Source: Pelobates cultripes
Taxonomy: Eukaryota > Chordata > Amphibia > Anura > Pelobatidae
DNA length: 64,000 nt
Assembly: GCA_933207985.1 (NCBI GenBank)
Contig: OW240914.1
Coordinates: 203,992,620 to 204,056,619 of the forward strand
Direction: 5' to 3'
Below the pieces are notes generated by a model. The model saw nothing but the letters and a program-made list of their open reading frames with translations. It had not been told where the DNA came from and did not search any database. How positions within the stretch are numbered: position 1 is the first letter of the stretch; the number at the start of each line of letters is the position of its first letter. Shown piece after piece: positions 25,672 to 37,855 of the stretch. Position numbers and translations under genes: made by a program.

Positions 25672-25675
25672 TTAA

Positions 25676-26112
25676 AGCGGCACTGTCACATTCCCCCAGC
25701 CCCCCTGCAAAATGAGCATTTCATAAAGATAAAATCTTGTGAAATACTCATATTGACTGTGTTGTAATTTCACTGAAATTTCAGCCCAGTCAAAAAAAAT
25801 AAAAAAATACTGTGACAATGTAGGTACTACTACTGTAGGTACGCCAGACACTTCTTGACACTAGGTGGAGCTACCACCATTAAGAAGTGTCAATTCCCCC
25901 AGCTGTCATCATGGACGGCTGCAGGGAATTGATTCTATTTATAGAGGATCGTGCGGTCTTGAGGGATCCTCCATAGAACTCAATGCTATGCTCTTACACC
26001 TACGCAAGATGTTACGCTGTAACATCAGCAGAAGAGGACAGACCAGAAGATGATTGTGTCACTCGTAAGGAGCACGTTCAGATAAGTCAAGCTTTTTATA
26101 TATATACATATA
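25676..26112 (+). repeat. Left half of a TTAA-type element (AGCGGCACTGTCA end)
   Basis: Begins AGCGGCACTGTCAC directly after TTAA (25672-25675). The same end occurs, in both orientations, on the element at 59851-60950. The right end was not found here, so this copy is truncated or its end is decayed. Confidence 0.5.
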
Positions 26113-27064
26113 TGGAAAGGCTGAATCTGTGGGCGGTGCCTGTAGTTGTGGGAGGGGTTATTTGGCCTATAAATACACAGCCTGCCCCTTCCTCTGGGCT
26201 GAGGCTTTCTGGTTCAGTAGAGAACCATCTACTTCCGGTTCAAAGGTCATCAACACAAACTGCCTAAACTCCAAACAAGCTGGTCTTGGCCTAGTGTGGT
26301 CCACACAAGTATTCATTTTATCTCACTGTGGTAAATAGTCGCCTCCCTCGCAGCCCATGGGGCACCGCTGTGTCCGGCCCAGCCGTGGCTTCTTTAACCA
26401 ATGTTTTTTGTTTTTTTTCAACTAAACCGTATGTATGTCAACTGTTCAATCAACTTGGACTATTTTATCCATATGCCTTATAATTAGGACTTTTTTTATT
26501 TATGAATTTTATGTAAGTACACATTGGTTTTATTATATTATATCATTTTTGTGGCGCGACCTATAATTTCTGTGAGGGAACATCATGCCCTTAGGTTGCG
26601 GCCTACCCTCCACTTATCCTAGCTGTCTACTAGTCACTAAGCGCTGATCCAACAACTGTTAAACCGTATGTTTGTTTAGCCATACAGTTACGGCGAATTT
26701 CACTACTAACGCAAATTCAACGTATTTAAATCGTACATAGCATCACAGTGATGCCTCATTCTGCTTACTGTATTTGGCCCTCACTAGGCCATATCGACCT
26801 TTTTCATATGCAATTCAATCTGTCACCATACAATTTAATGCTTTCTCTGTCTTCCTTCTTGGTATTCATGCACTTATTGGGGCCTAAATTGTTTAGTAAA
26901 CATGTGGCTAGGTGTTGCAACTGACGGTGTAAATTTATGCCAGGTCCAAACTTGGGCCTATACATGTGGTTAAGGAATAGATATATAAACTTGTATGAAC
27001 ATTTTCTGTACACATTAAATGTTAAATTCCTTATCCTCTTTAATGGGGAATATCTTCTAAATGT

Positions 27065-27092
27065 GTATGTATACACACACACATACATACAT

Positions 27093-27180
<88 letters not shown>
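27065..27180. repeat. (AT)n microsatellite with TG/CA flank
   Basis: About 85 bp of pure AT preceded by TATACACACACACATACA. Open frames of repeating Tyr-Ile across it are artefacts. Confidence 0.95.
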
Positions 27181-27184
<4 letters not shown>

Positions 27185-27396
27185 TCTTACTGAACAAACA
27201 CAAACTCATAAAAATGTATCATGCATTGGTTAGTCACCCTACATTTCAATGTTTTCTTTAAGCCTGCCCTCTTTGTATTTAGGCACTCTTTATGCATACA
27301 TTGTTTTGTTATTATGTGGGTAGGTGTTGCAACTGACTGTCTAAATTTTTGTCAGGCCCAAACTTGGGCCTATACATGTGGTTGAGGAAATGGTAA

Positions 27397-28160
27397 TGTA
27401 GCCCATGGATAAGCATAGCTAGAGGAATAGGCCTTGACAGAGCCAGGAGGTAGGCATAACAGCAACAGGAAGTTTTAGTGACAGCTAGAATGCTGGGTGG
27501 GGCAGAGCCACAACGGGGGTATTTATACCGGCCATCTTATGAAGTGGCCATTTTAACTTACCTGTCAGTTGTCCCTCCCACCCTCACTGTAATTTGGTTA
27601 GGTTAGATGATTTTCCCATTTTTCACAGCGGTGGGGAATGGCCAGGTTAAATCGGGGGGTAGATGGAGGAATAAGTGGGCATCCTGAGGTTTAGGATGGA
27701 ATAGTCAGTGTTACACGTGGTTGGTAGGTTCGAGCCCGTCGGTGGCTCCGAACCTGGGGGTGTAGCGGTGCCTGGGTACACCCTACACTGGAACGTGGGA
27801 GTAGCAGTGTCTTGGTACACCCCTACAATCGATATGGTGGGTAGCTGTGTCTCGGTACACCCCTACAATTTATCTGGTGGGAAATGTGGTCATATTGGAC
27901 GGCCAGTTTCAGTGTTAACATGTTATTTAGATTGTTATCTATTGTTATTATTGTGGGGTTATTGCTAGGGGTATGTTATGTATATGGGGGATGTTGACTT
28001 TAATAAGATTTGTTGGCAATGACCCCATTTGTTATTCCTTAATTATTTAATTATAAAGCTGTGGACCAATATTTCCAACAGTATAACCTGTGTCCGTGTC
28101 TTAATGGGGGTTTGGGTAAGGTTAGCGCATATGCCGGCAAATCCGACTGTGTGCCTGTCA
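27397..28160 (+). mobile_element. LTR-like 764-bp insertion (TG...CA)
   Basis: Starts TGTAGCCCATGG and ends GTGCCTGTCA, and splits a repeat unit whose uninterrupted copy is at 26.96 kb. It carries TATTTATACCGG near 27520. A three-copy minisatellite (unit about 50 bp, phrase GGTACACCCCTACA) lies at 27760-27885. No target duplication is clear, so the solo-LTR reading is inference. Confidence 0.4.
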
Positions 28161-29239
28161 TATAAACATTCTCTGCACACATAAACGTTAACATTTCTTA
28201 TTCTCTGTAAAGGGGAATATCTTCTAAATGTCTAAAATCTTCTTACTATATGACCTTTAAACTTTGTATCATATGCATTTCAGTTAGTCACCCTACATTT
28301 TAATGTTTATTTGTCTCCCCTCTGGGTATTCAGGCACTCATTCGGCCTACATTGTTTAGTAATTCACTGTTTAGTAGATATGCCCCAAATGACCGCATGC
28401 ATTTTATTATGTAATTTTCATTGGAGTATAACCTATATACCGCTAGCTAAACCTGCAGTTCTCTTAACTGCTTCTTTTGCATTCTCTCCCTTTCTAACCC
28501 CACGCAGACTTTCTTTGTACGGTCTACATGCATTAGGAACATCATTCATTCATGTTCAGTTTAAGCAGTTATGTCTGCTGCTAATATTACTGAGATATTC
28601 TACCATTATTCTAGCATTTTGCTTTTATTTTCAACCTTAATCTTCCATGCCAGCTGTTAAGCATTCCGCATTTAGGTCTTTTTAATGTATGACTTATATC
28701 TCCTGTCTCTTACTATGTATTATGTACGGCCATTGTGGCCGCTATCCTGTTAAGCCACTGTGGCATTCTAGAGGTATTCTAGAGGCCTCTGTTCCTGTTT
28801 TGATTCTGTCATCCGACACCTCGTTTTATTTGGCTCAGTGGGTATGTATTATATGATGTTTTATAAGTGTTTACATACAGTTTCTATTCTGTTTACCATT
28901 TCATAAACTAGATGATTATTAGTAACTATCTGATTCTCTACCATCTCATCACCAACATGTCCTAGTAACAGTTTCTTCACAAACACCACAACCATTATTT
29001 GATTCACATCCTATCTTCACCTGCATTAATCCCAATACAGCCCGCACAACCACCCTATAACTCAGTATATAAATCGGGCCATCCCGATATATGCATATTT
29101 CCCACTTATGGCCACACTATGCCTTTACAACGTGTGTTCATAGTGCAGCCATCTACTTTAACTACTTGAATACTGGAGCCCTGGTAATGCACCCGGCCAT
29201 GGAATTTTAAAGCCAGAGTGCAAGGTACTGTAGCCTTTT

Positions 29240-29241
29240 AA

Positions 29242-29272
<31 letters not shown>

Positions 29273-29316
29273 TACATATATATATACACACACACACACA
29301 CACGCACACACACACA
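29240..29316. repeat. TA/CA microsatellite
   Basis: Alternating runs of (TA)n and (CA)n. Confidence 0.95.
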
Positions 29317-30734
29317 GTCTCGCTTGGCCTAAACCAACCACCCTATACACCCCTAACTAAGCCTGCAAAACTCTGATATTTTTTAGACATTGAATTATTA
29401 CTTCACATATTATGTCACTTCATTCTTGCACAGTATTAGCAACGTTATGTCTCAAATCACCTACATCGAGACAACATATAATCTATTGTGTTGGCTGTAT
29501 ACTTGTTATCCTTTGGCATGGGGCTTGTAGTTTACCGTCCACTGAATGCCATGCTACCACCCTTCTAGCCTAACTACTTTTCCTACCTTTACAAATGGAC
29601 TGGACCAAATACCAGGGCATCACTAGTGGCCATTTTACAACTTCAACACCATGGTATGTTTATCCTTATGTTCGTTCCATACATCCGTACCCCTCATACA
29701 GCTCTATTTCTCCAACCAGCAGCTCAGGACTGACATTGAGCATTCTGCCTTCTGCTACGATACCTCTACACATGGCTCTCACTCCAATATGATTACACAT
29801 AGCCCTTCAGGGGCAATAACTATGGAATTTCAGCCCCTCATTTGGGCAATTACATACATCAAATTCCTGATATATGAGAAAAATTAAATATACAACCTTT
29901 CATACTAATTCCATTATTACACTCTGCCTTGTTAGGCCCACGCAAGCCTTTCCCATAGAGCCATCTCTCGACACTCCTAAGAACCTAGAGCATATCACTA
30001 CACATTTAGCAAATCCAGCCCTCTTCGTTCTGTCACTATTTTAACTGTTAACTTACTAGTTCTGGTATATTGCTTCATCTGGTGCGCTATGGGATTCGAT
30101 TATGTTGTGGTTGTCTATTTCTCAGGGTGTCCTTTCTCATTCATACTTCAGGTCCTTCTAATGGACCTATTTTCAGTACATCAGGTATTCAGCATTCAAG
30201 GTAACCTGTTCATTTTCATTTACAATGTTATGTTTTGATATGCCTTTCTGTCACGATGCCTACTTGCTCCAAACTTGTGGCTGTTTATCGTCAACTCGAT
30301 ACATAGTGATTGTACCCTCGCCTTAATCAATTATTCCAGCCACCTGCTTTTGGTGGCCTCTTACATATCGAAACACGCTAGGAGCATACAAGTATGTCAC
30401 GTCTCACCAGGTATATTTCATACTGACCACTGCATGTATAGTCACCTGGCTCACTTATTATACAGATCAATTTCCTTTGGTTAGTTGGTATCAGATATCA
30501 AGAGTATTGTGATCTGGGCTCATTGCATTTACTTTACCTAGCTTACCAGCAATCTTGCCGTTGCATTTTCACGGTGTTGTCATAGTTTCTGGATTATGAA
30601 ATCCCTAGTGGGATTTAGGTTTTGGACTTCTGTACACATTTTCATTTGCCCATAACTTTCTATTCACTTATTCTTACCATCAACTCTGCTAGGGTATGTC
30701 TAATTAATCATACCACTGGTTTTTTTTGCATTTA

Positions 30735-31730
30735 CGATTTTCAAGTCACCATGCAAGCGACTCGCTATACGATACTACCTCCCTTCTGACAACAACCACT
30801 CGCGCTACACAACTTATGTTTAGCTTGGTCTGGCTGTTAGGATTCCCTAAGGAGCCATTGGTAGTTTTCGGCTTCTTGTGCCATTATTTAGCAGTCCTGC
30901 GAGGCCAACACCCATCCTCAACTACAGAGGTATTCACCCCTCGGGCAAAACCATAATTACTGCCTCGCCTGTCTACCTTTTTGGCTAAAGCAGTTAGGGC
31001 CTCACCTGTCACGGCTAACTTATTTTGAATCTATTTAAATCTCACGAGAGGCCAACACCTTGCCACAGTGCTCGGTGGTTGCCAAATCACCAATTTAGCT
31101 TAATTGTTTTGCCACTTGGCATAACATAGGTCAGCCAGTATCTTGGCATTATACAGTATCTCCCACTAACAATATTTTTCTTTCAGGTATGGTTATAAAT
31201 GCTGATATAATGTAAAATTTACCTGCCAGGTGTATGTCTAATTGTGTCACATTTTATTGTTTCTCATTTATGTTTTTCAAATCACCACATAAGTGACTCA
31301 CTTTACGATACTACCTCCCTTCTTACTACATCCACTCGCTCTACAGAACTTAACTCTAGCTTGGCCTGGCTGTGAGGGTACCCTAAGTGGCCAACTCCCA
31401 TCCTCAACTACAGAGATATTCGCCCCATTGGCCAAATCATAGTTACTGCCTCACATTTTTGCCCTCTTGGCAAAAGCAGTTAGCCCCTCACCTGTCACAG
31501 CCAACTTATTTTGAATCTCTTTAATCCTCAACAAGAGGCTAAAACCCCGCCACATTGCTCGGTGGCAAACGTACCCAACGGGCCAAATCATAGGTAGAGC
31601 CTCTCATCGGTACTTGGCAACTAGTTAGGTTCCCAAGTCACCAATTTAGCTTAATTCTTTTGCCACTTGACATAACATAGGTCAACCAGTATCTTGGTTA
31701 TAAATGCTGGTAAAAATGTAAAGCATTGAT
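30735..31730 (+). repeat. Imperfect tandem duplication, unit ~500 bp
   Basis: 30735-31235 and 31270-31730 share many long phrases: GATACTACCTCCCTTCT, GCTTGG(T/C)CTGGCTGT, CTCACCTGTCAC, TTATTTTGAATCT, CACCAATTTAGCTTAATT and CATAACATAGGTC. The copies differ by small gaps and by a roughly 60-bp extra piece in the second. Confidence 0.75.
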
Positions 31731-32409
31731 TGCGTAATGTCGACACTTATTAGAGTGTTAAACTATTAACTTTTTGCCCCCCTTTTACAGGCCTACCCGA
31801 ACGTCGGTTTTGGCACACCACAACCGACTTATGCACCACTAACAACTCGGCTTATTGTCCCGACCACAAATGCAAAGGCGGAGCCTGTAGTTGTGGGAGG
31901 GGTTATTTGGCCTATAAATACACAGCCTGCCCCTTCCTATGGGCTGAGGCTTTCTGGTTCAGCCCACCCACCACTCTCTTTATAAAGCCATTCAAATTGG
32001 TGGGCCCTCTTCTTACAGGCCTACTCGAACATCGGTTTCGGCACACCACAACCGACTTATGCACCACTAACAACTCGGCTTATTGTTATAAATGTTACAT
32101 GATGACAACTAAACAAGGTTGTTTGGAAGGTTCACCTGATTCATACCTTTTTATGCGTTACTGGTGTCAAATTTCTTCTTCCTGCCCTCCATTCCAGACA
32201 TGGCTTCAATGTTCTTACGCCAGTCAGTGACTTCAACCGTTTTTTCCTGCTTTAAAGAAAATAATACATATACATTTCAAAAATTCAAATTATAAAACCT
32301 TCTGTTCATGAAGAACATTTCATTTGGATCATGTTGCTAGGTTTGAAGAATATTTCAGTAGAGAAGTGGTTCCGAACAATTTTTCACTTGTGTACTCCTT
32401 TGCAGCCCA

Positions 32410-33763
32410 TTTCCAATAACCCCCCACTGGCGTACATACCGCAGTCGCAGTTGCGACCGGGCCTGGCCCACCAAGGGGCCCGGCCGCCCTGCGACCCAGT
32501 ATGTACGCAAGTTTGCCAGCCTCTTCTGCTGGGGGGCCCAGGACCCCCCAAGGCTGGCAGTGGTGTCAACGGGTGGGTGAGGGAGCATTCTACCCTGAGC
32601 TCTCTCTGCCAAGCTCCCTCGCACGCACCGCAGTGATGCCGGAGTCGGAATATGACATCACTCTGGCTCCGGCATCAGTAAGCAGCGCGAGAGGTAGCTG
32701 AACAAGAGGATCAGTGCTCCCTTGCCGCCAGCAGGACTGGCCGCCCAGCAGCCCCACTGGACCCCAGGGAAATCTGGAATCCCCTCAGCACTCCCAAAGG
32801 TAGGGAGGCTGGGGGACTAAATTTAAAAAAAAAATGTGTGTGTGTGTGTTAGTTTTTGTGTGTTACTGTGTGTGTCTGTTTCTGAATGGGTTCGTGTGTG
32901 TCTGTTATTGAGTGTGTGTCTGCTAGTGAGTGTGTTAGTTTTGTGTGTGTGTGTTACTTGTGTGTCTGCTAGCAAGTGTCAGTGTGTGTGTGTGTTAGTG
33001 AGGGTGTCAGTGAGTGTGTTACTGTGTGTGTCTGTTACTGAGTGTTAGCTTGTGTTTGTCTGTTAGTGAATCTGTGTTTGTCAGTGAGAGTGTATGCTTT
33101 GTAAGTGAGTGTGTATGTGTGTCTGTCTGTCAGTGAGTGTGTATGTATGTCTGTCACTGAGTGTGTGTGTGTCTGTCAGTAAATGTGTGTGTCTGTTAGC
33201 TAGTGTGTATGCGTCTGTTCGTGAGAGTGTGTGGTTAAAACCCTTCAGCACTTACCTTTCTCCAGTGCCAGGCTCCCGCCGCTCAGCTTCAAATGCGCAT
33301 GCGCGGCAAGAGCCGTGCGTGAATTCAAACCGCCCATAGGAAAGCATTACTCAATGCTTTCCTATGGACGTGTAGCGTCTTCTCACTGTGATTTTCAGTG
33401 AGAATAGCGGAAGCGCCTCTAGCTGCTGTCAGTGAGACAGCTACTAGAGGCTGGATTAACCCTCAGTGAAACATAGCAGTTTCTCTGAAACTGCTATGTT
33501 TTCAGCTGCAGGGTTAAAACTAGAGGCACCAGGCACCATTGAGCTGAAGTGATCTGAGTGCCTATAGTGGTCCTTTAAGTGTATGTTTATCTGCATGCAC
33601 TGGCGTACATACCGCGGTCGCAGGGGTCGCAGCCTTGCGACCCCTGCGACCAGGTGCCCGTCGCCATGTGTTGCTGCCCTGGCTGCTCAGAGTAAGCGTG
33701 CGGGGGGCCCACGGATCAATTTTCACACCGGGGTCCCATGGATCGTGTGTACGCTACTGGTTA
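32410..33763. mobile_element. GC-rich non-autonomous elements with GT array
   Basis: CACTGGCGTACATACCGC occurs at about 32426 and 33598. Near the first copy AGTATGTACGCAAG (32500) is an inverted end. The second pairs with TGTGTACGCTACTGG (33746-33761), giving a short element at 33598-33763. A degenerate GTGT array lies at 32835-33235. 33240-33580 is a TTAA-type MITE with the hairpin CATAGGAAAGCATT/AATGCTTTCCTATG (about 33336-33366) ending GTGCCTATAGTGGTCC before TTTAA. Overlapping frames at 32331-32701 show no protein family. Confidence 0.55.
32835..33235 (+). repeat. Degenerate GTGT minisatellite
   Basis: About 400 bp of variants of GTGTGTCTGTTAGTGAGT. Cys/Val/Ser-rich open frames here are artefacts of the repeat. 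Confidence 0.9.
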
Positions 33764-34913
33764 CCCCTCATATTGGAGGGTGGCTTCTGCTGGCTGGGGA
33801 TGTTGAGAATTAGCGGATTGCTCCTCTTCTGGTCCACCCACACCCTCATTGCTCCCTAGCAGCCAGATTTGTGTGAGCTGGGAGGAATTGACCGACTCTC
33901 ACTTCCTCCCAGTACTCCTTGCAGATAAGGGGCCCGTACGAGTGCTGCGACTGATGGCACATCTATCGGGTGGTCCTAGGTGCAGGTATTTTCTGTTATC
34001 TGCACCAGTTACTAACAATGTAACAATTTAAATGGGCTCTCTAAGCACCAATGCACATTGTAGCGGTCATGGTGTTATAAGTCTATGGGTGCCATTATCC
34101 ATTTTTGTGAGACTGGGGGCTGGTTTGACATTATTTGTCAAGGCATTCCAAAAGAAGGTTGACAAAAAATCATGGAATTTCCCCCTTAAGCATATGGCAC
34201 TATAGCCACTACAATAAAATGCAATAGCTATGGTATTTAGCAAGTCGCTTTAGAGATACAAAATGAGCAGCCAATTTGACACTTTTACATTAACATTGGA
34301 CCCTACTATGTGCCTGACAAAAACCTAATGCAGAGATGCCTGCATTACCAGAGATGCTTAATTCTATATACTTATCAGTGATGGCAAAGTGCTTTAGAGT
34401 GAAAACACAAAAGGTTCCGTTCCATTGTATGGACTGACATCAGATTTGCAAATTGGTTAATATTTAAGTGATCAGCATGGGACAATGCATTGTTGTATGC
34501 ATTTTGTTGTTCATTTTAAAATATATAATATCCTTTATGGTAAGCAAAAGTATAATGGAAAATGCTCCACCGTGGGTACAGTAAGGTAAACAGGAACACA
34601 TTGAGCACAACTATACATTACAGACAAGTCAACAAATCTGATTTCATACACGGTTTCATGCAGAGTTTACACTGCAGCTATGGATCCTGGTTATGGATTT
34701 GCAAATGAGACTCAATGAATAACATTTACCTGTCAATTCATTTTACATAGGAAACCCTTCATCATTTGTACAGGTAGGTGGTATTTTTTAGAGATGCATA
34801 TTTGTTTCTAATTCACTTATAATCCAAACTAGTTTAAATCCCAGTAATATACTACTCTGATTCATACCACTGATACTAACTGAAACAAAAACCATACATG
34901 TTACATTACATAC
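33764..34913. other. Presumed last-intron DNA without recognised gene
   Basis: Contains only weak repeat-like text (CACTATAGCCACTACA near 34199). No second troponin exon was found here. Confidence 0.4.
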
Positions 34914-35093
34914 TTTTGCCTTCTCATCTTCCTTCTTCACTGATTTTAAGTTGGCTTTGAAGTCCATAGAAACTTTGTGGGTAGATCCCAAGAGAGCCTT
35001 AAGCATGGCGTCTGCAGAAATACGCACTCTCCGTAGCGTGGGGCGTTTGAATTTTCCTTTCAGGTCAAAAATCTTTTGGTTCAAGCTTTGAAT
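34914..35093 (-). CDS. tnni: Troponin I exon, inhibitory and switch regions
   Basis: This 180-bp exon codes for 60 residues, with a TTTGTCTGTTTAG acceptor and a GTATGT donor. It starts [15 protein letters not shown] and carries the inhibitory peptide KRPTLRRVR that binds actin-tropomyosin at low calcium. The switch helix [12 protein letters not shown] follows; it binds the N-lobe of troponin C. The second actin-binding stretch [17 protein letters not shown] comes next. A Thr stands where skeletal isoforms have the second Pro (RPPLRR); cardiac troponin I has the same Thr, a known PKC target. F-K-A-N replaces the usual L-R-A-N. The exon ends in phase 0 at KEDEKAK, where the missing last exon should join. 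Confidence 0.96.
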
Positions 35094-35167
35094 CTAAACA
35101 GACAAAAATATTTTTTACTATAGGGCTTTATTTGAAGAACAAAGCAATTTCAAGGATTGAGTATGCT

Positions 35168-37855
35168 TATTATTATTATTTTATTATTTATAAAGCGCCA
35201 GCAAAATTCCGTAGTGCTATACAATGGGTGGACTAACAGACATGTAATTGTAACCAGACAAATGGACTCACAGGAATAGAGGGGTTAAGGGCCCTGCTCA
35301 ATGAGCTTACATGCTAGAGGGAATGGGGTATAGTGACACAAAGGCTATAAGTAGGGGTAATAAAATAGGTTGCTAGAAAAGTATTCACTGGGAACTTAGT
35401 AGGTTATTTTTTTCAGTTGCAGGAGAGGAGTCATGAGAAGGGGGGGATTGAAAATCCGCTAACAGAAGTGTGTTTTCAATAATTTTTTTGAAGGAGTGGA
35501 GACTGGGTGAAAGTCTAATGGAGAAGAGAAGGGAGTTCCACAGAAAAGGTGCAGTCCTGGAGAAGTCTTGGAGGCGAGCATTAGATGTGGGAGTACGGAC
35601 AGAGGCTAGACGTAGGTCTTCAGCAGAGCGCAGGGGCCTCGACAGGATATACTTATGTATTTAGGAGGATAGGTAGGTTGGTGCAGCATTATGTAGGGAC
35701 TTGTAAGCAAGCACCAGAATCTTAAATTGAACCCTATATCTAACTGGAAGCCAATGTAGGGACTGACAGAGGGGGGAGGCATGGGAGGTGCGGGCGGACA
35801 GTAAAATGAGCCTTGCCGCCGCGTTCATAATAGATTGCAGTGGTGCTATCTGGGAACATGTAAGACCACTGAGAAGGGGATTGCAGTAGTCAAGATGAGA
35901 AAGAACGGCATGGACCAGCACCTTATCCTCGTCTGTTGTTAAATAGGGGCAGATGCAAACTATGTTTTTGAGATGGAAGTGGCAGGATTTGGCAATCGAC
36001 TGGACATGAGGGGTGAAGGAGAGGTCGGAGTCAAAGAGAACACATAGGCAGCGAGCCTGCGAGGTAGAGGTGATGGTGGTGCCGTTGACTTGGAGGGAGT
36101 CAGACACGGGAGTAGCAACACTTGAGGGAGGAAAGACCAGAAGTTCTGTTTTGGACAGGTTGAGTTTAAGGAAGTGAGCAGCCATCCAATTGGATATCGC
36201 AGAGAGGCAGTCAGAGACATGAGTCAAGATGGGCGGAGAGAGATCAGTAGAGGACAGGTAGATTTGCGTGTCATCTGCATATAAATGATAATGGAGGCAG
36301 ATTAGATGGAGAACAGTAGGGGACCAAAGACTGAACCTTGGGGGACACCAACAGAGAGGGGTTGGGGAGAAGAGGCACAGCCAGAGAAAGAAACACTGAA
36401 AAGGTCAGCAGAAAGATCAAGGAGAATTAGGATAGAGTAATGGCCATGAGATTTAGCAGCGATTAAATCATTGGATACTTTGGTCACAGCTGTTTCAACA
36501 GAGTGACGAGTGTCGAACATAGACAAGCTGATCAAGCAGAGAGTTGGATTCGAGGAAGTCTGTCAATCTCGCATACACAACTCTCTCAAGGATCTTGGAG
36601 GCAAACAGCAGTAGCGATATATGGTGGTAGTTGGATGGGAACATGTAAGACCACTGGTGCCGAGGTTGGGCTTTTTTCGTTATGGTTGTATACTTGAAGG
36701 GTGAAGGAAATGTGCTGGAGGAAAGGGAGAGATTGAAAACTTTAGTGAGAGGAAGAGTAAGAGAGGGAGAACAGTGCAGATGAGAAATGAGGGAATAGGA
36801 TTGAGGGAACAGGTGGTGGGGCGGGAGGACTGGACCAGAGCGGAAACATCTTCCGTTGCAGTAGCTGCGAATGAGCATAGAACAGTGGAGTGAGTGGGGT
36901 TAGGTGATGTATTGGAAGGGGAGGGAGAGAGATTAGAGATCTCTTCCCTGATTGTAGAAATCGTCTCAGTGAAGTGAGCTGCAAAGTTTTAGGTGTACAG
37001 GGTGGTAGGAGGAGGGGGAGCAACAGGGCAAAATTATTAAAAGTGTGAAATAGGCATTTGGGTTGGCGGGACAGTGTGCTTATGAGGGTGTTGAAGTAAT
37101 TTATTTTTGCAGAGGAAAGAGCCAGAGTGTAGGAGTGCAGCATAAATTTATAGTGGATGAAGTCAGCTGCAGAGTGAGACTTTCTCCAACAGAGTTAAAC
37201 AGTTCTGGAACATATTTGAAGATATCGGGTCAGCTTGGTGTGCCAGGGTTGTAATTGGGAATGCTTGCTGCGTTTAAATGTAGGATGTGCCATGATGTCT
37301 AGTTGAGAGGAGAGAGTGGAATTGTAGAGTGAGGTTGCAGAGTTAGGGCAAGTGAGATTTGAGATGGGTAAAAGGAGCGTTTGGTGGAGAAATGCTGGAT
37401 ATCAAGGCTGTGGAGGTTTCTGTGAGATTGCAAAGTTGAGGGTGGTGAGATTTGGGTATGGGTATGCCGATGTCAAAGTTCAGCAGATGGTGGTCAGATA
37501 AAGGAAATGGAACAATGGAGAGATTAGAGGTGGTACAGAGATTGGTAAAGATGAGGTCAAGAGTGTTTCCTGCTGTATGAGTTTCTGAAGTAGACCACTG
37601 TGTGAGGCCGAAGGAGGAGGTTATAGAGAGTAGACAGGAGGCATCAGGGCAGTTGAGGTTGTTGATTGGGATGTTAAAGTCTCCAAGTACAAGGGAAAGG
37701 ACTGCTAGAGGCGAGAAAATGGGGTAGCCAGGAAGAAAAATGTTCAATGAATAGCCTAGGATGACCTGGGGGGGCGATAGATGATGGCAATTCTTAACGA
37801 AGTGGGTTTAAATATGCGGACAGTGTGAACTTCAAAGGAAGTTGTGACGGTCACC
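35168..37855 (-). pseudogene. Rex1-like LINE ORF2, degraded, in troponin intron
   Basis: Reading from 37855 down: the C-terminal part of an APE endonuclease (IAIIYRPP, VLGDFNIPINN, THTAGNTLDLIFTN, LSDHHLLNFDI), a linker, then the [11 protein letters not shown] near 36420, [16 protein letters not shown] near 36310, YADDTQIYLSS near 36280-36250, LKLNLSKTELLVFPP, and LDYCNPLLSGL with LHWLPVRYRVQFKILVLAYK at the end. After LLDLSA the expected F-D-T-V-D-H part is deleted, and there are several frameshifts and stops, so it is dead. The 3' tail ends in GGCGCTTTATAAATAAT and an ATT/ATA repeat at 35168-35218. It lies in the intron between the 90- and 180-bp troponin exons. Confidence 0.88.

Larger units (their letters stand above)
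26809..28350 (+). repeat. Tandem ~425-bp units, one interrupted
   Basis: Copies of one unit (phrases AGGTGTTGCAACTGAC, GGGCCTATACATGTGGTT, GGGGAATATCTTCTAAATG, TTAGTCACCCTACATTT) lie at 26.81-27.23 kb and 27.23-27.39 kb continued at 28.16-28.29 kb. A third begins at 28.29 kb. The second is split by a 764-bp insertion (27397-28160), and the first holds a long (AT)n tract. Confidence 0.7.
26113..32095 (+). mobile_element. Retroelement with terminal direct repeats (DIRS/Ngaro- or LTR-like)
   Basis: About 85 bp beginning with GGCGG(T/A)GCCTGTAGTTG and containing TTATTTGGCCTATAAATAC and GGGCTGAGGCTTTCTGGTTC occur at 26131-26217 and again at 31876-31962, in direct orientation 5.7 kb apart. Each copy has a TATA box. 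Between them lie tandem copies of about 425 bp (26.8-28.35 kb) and of about 500 bp (30.7-31.7 kb). At the right end a roughly 75-bp phrase containing CACACCACAACCGACTT is repeated at 31792 and 32016. Its frame, TTDLCTTNNSAYC, may be a gag zinc-finger remnant. No polymerase could be read, so the class is inferred. Confidence 0.4.

Noticed and set aside
26937..27261. Frames with long Tyr-Ile repeats
   Set aside because: Product of the (AT)n microsatellite at 27065-27180.
32331..32701. Several GC-rich overlapping frames on both strands
   Set aside because: They lie in a non-autonomous repeat, show no family motif, and open frames are expected in GC-rich text.
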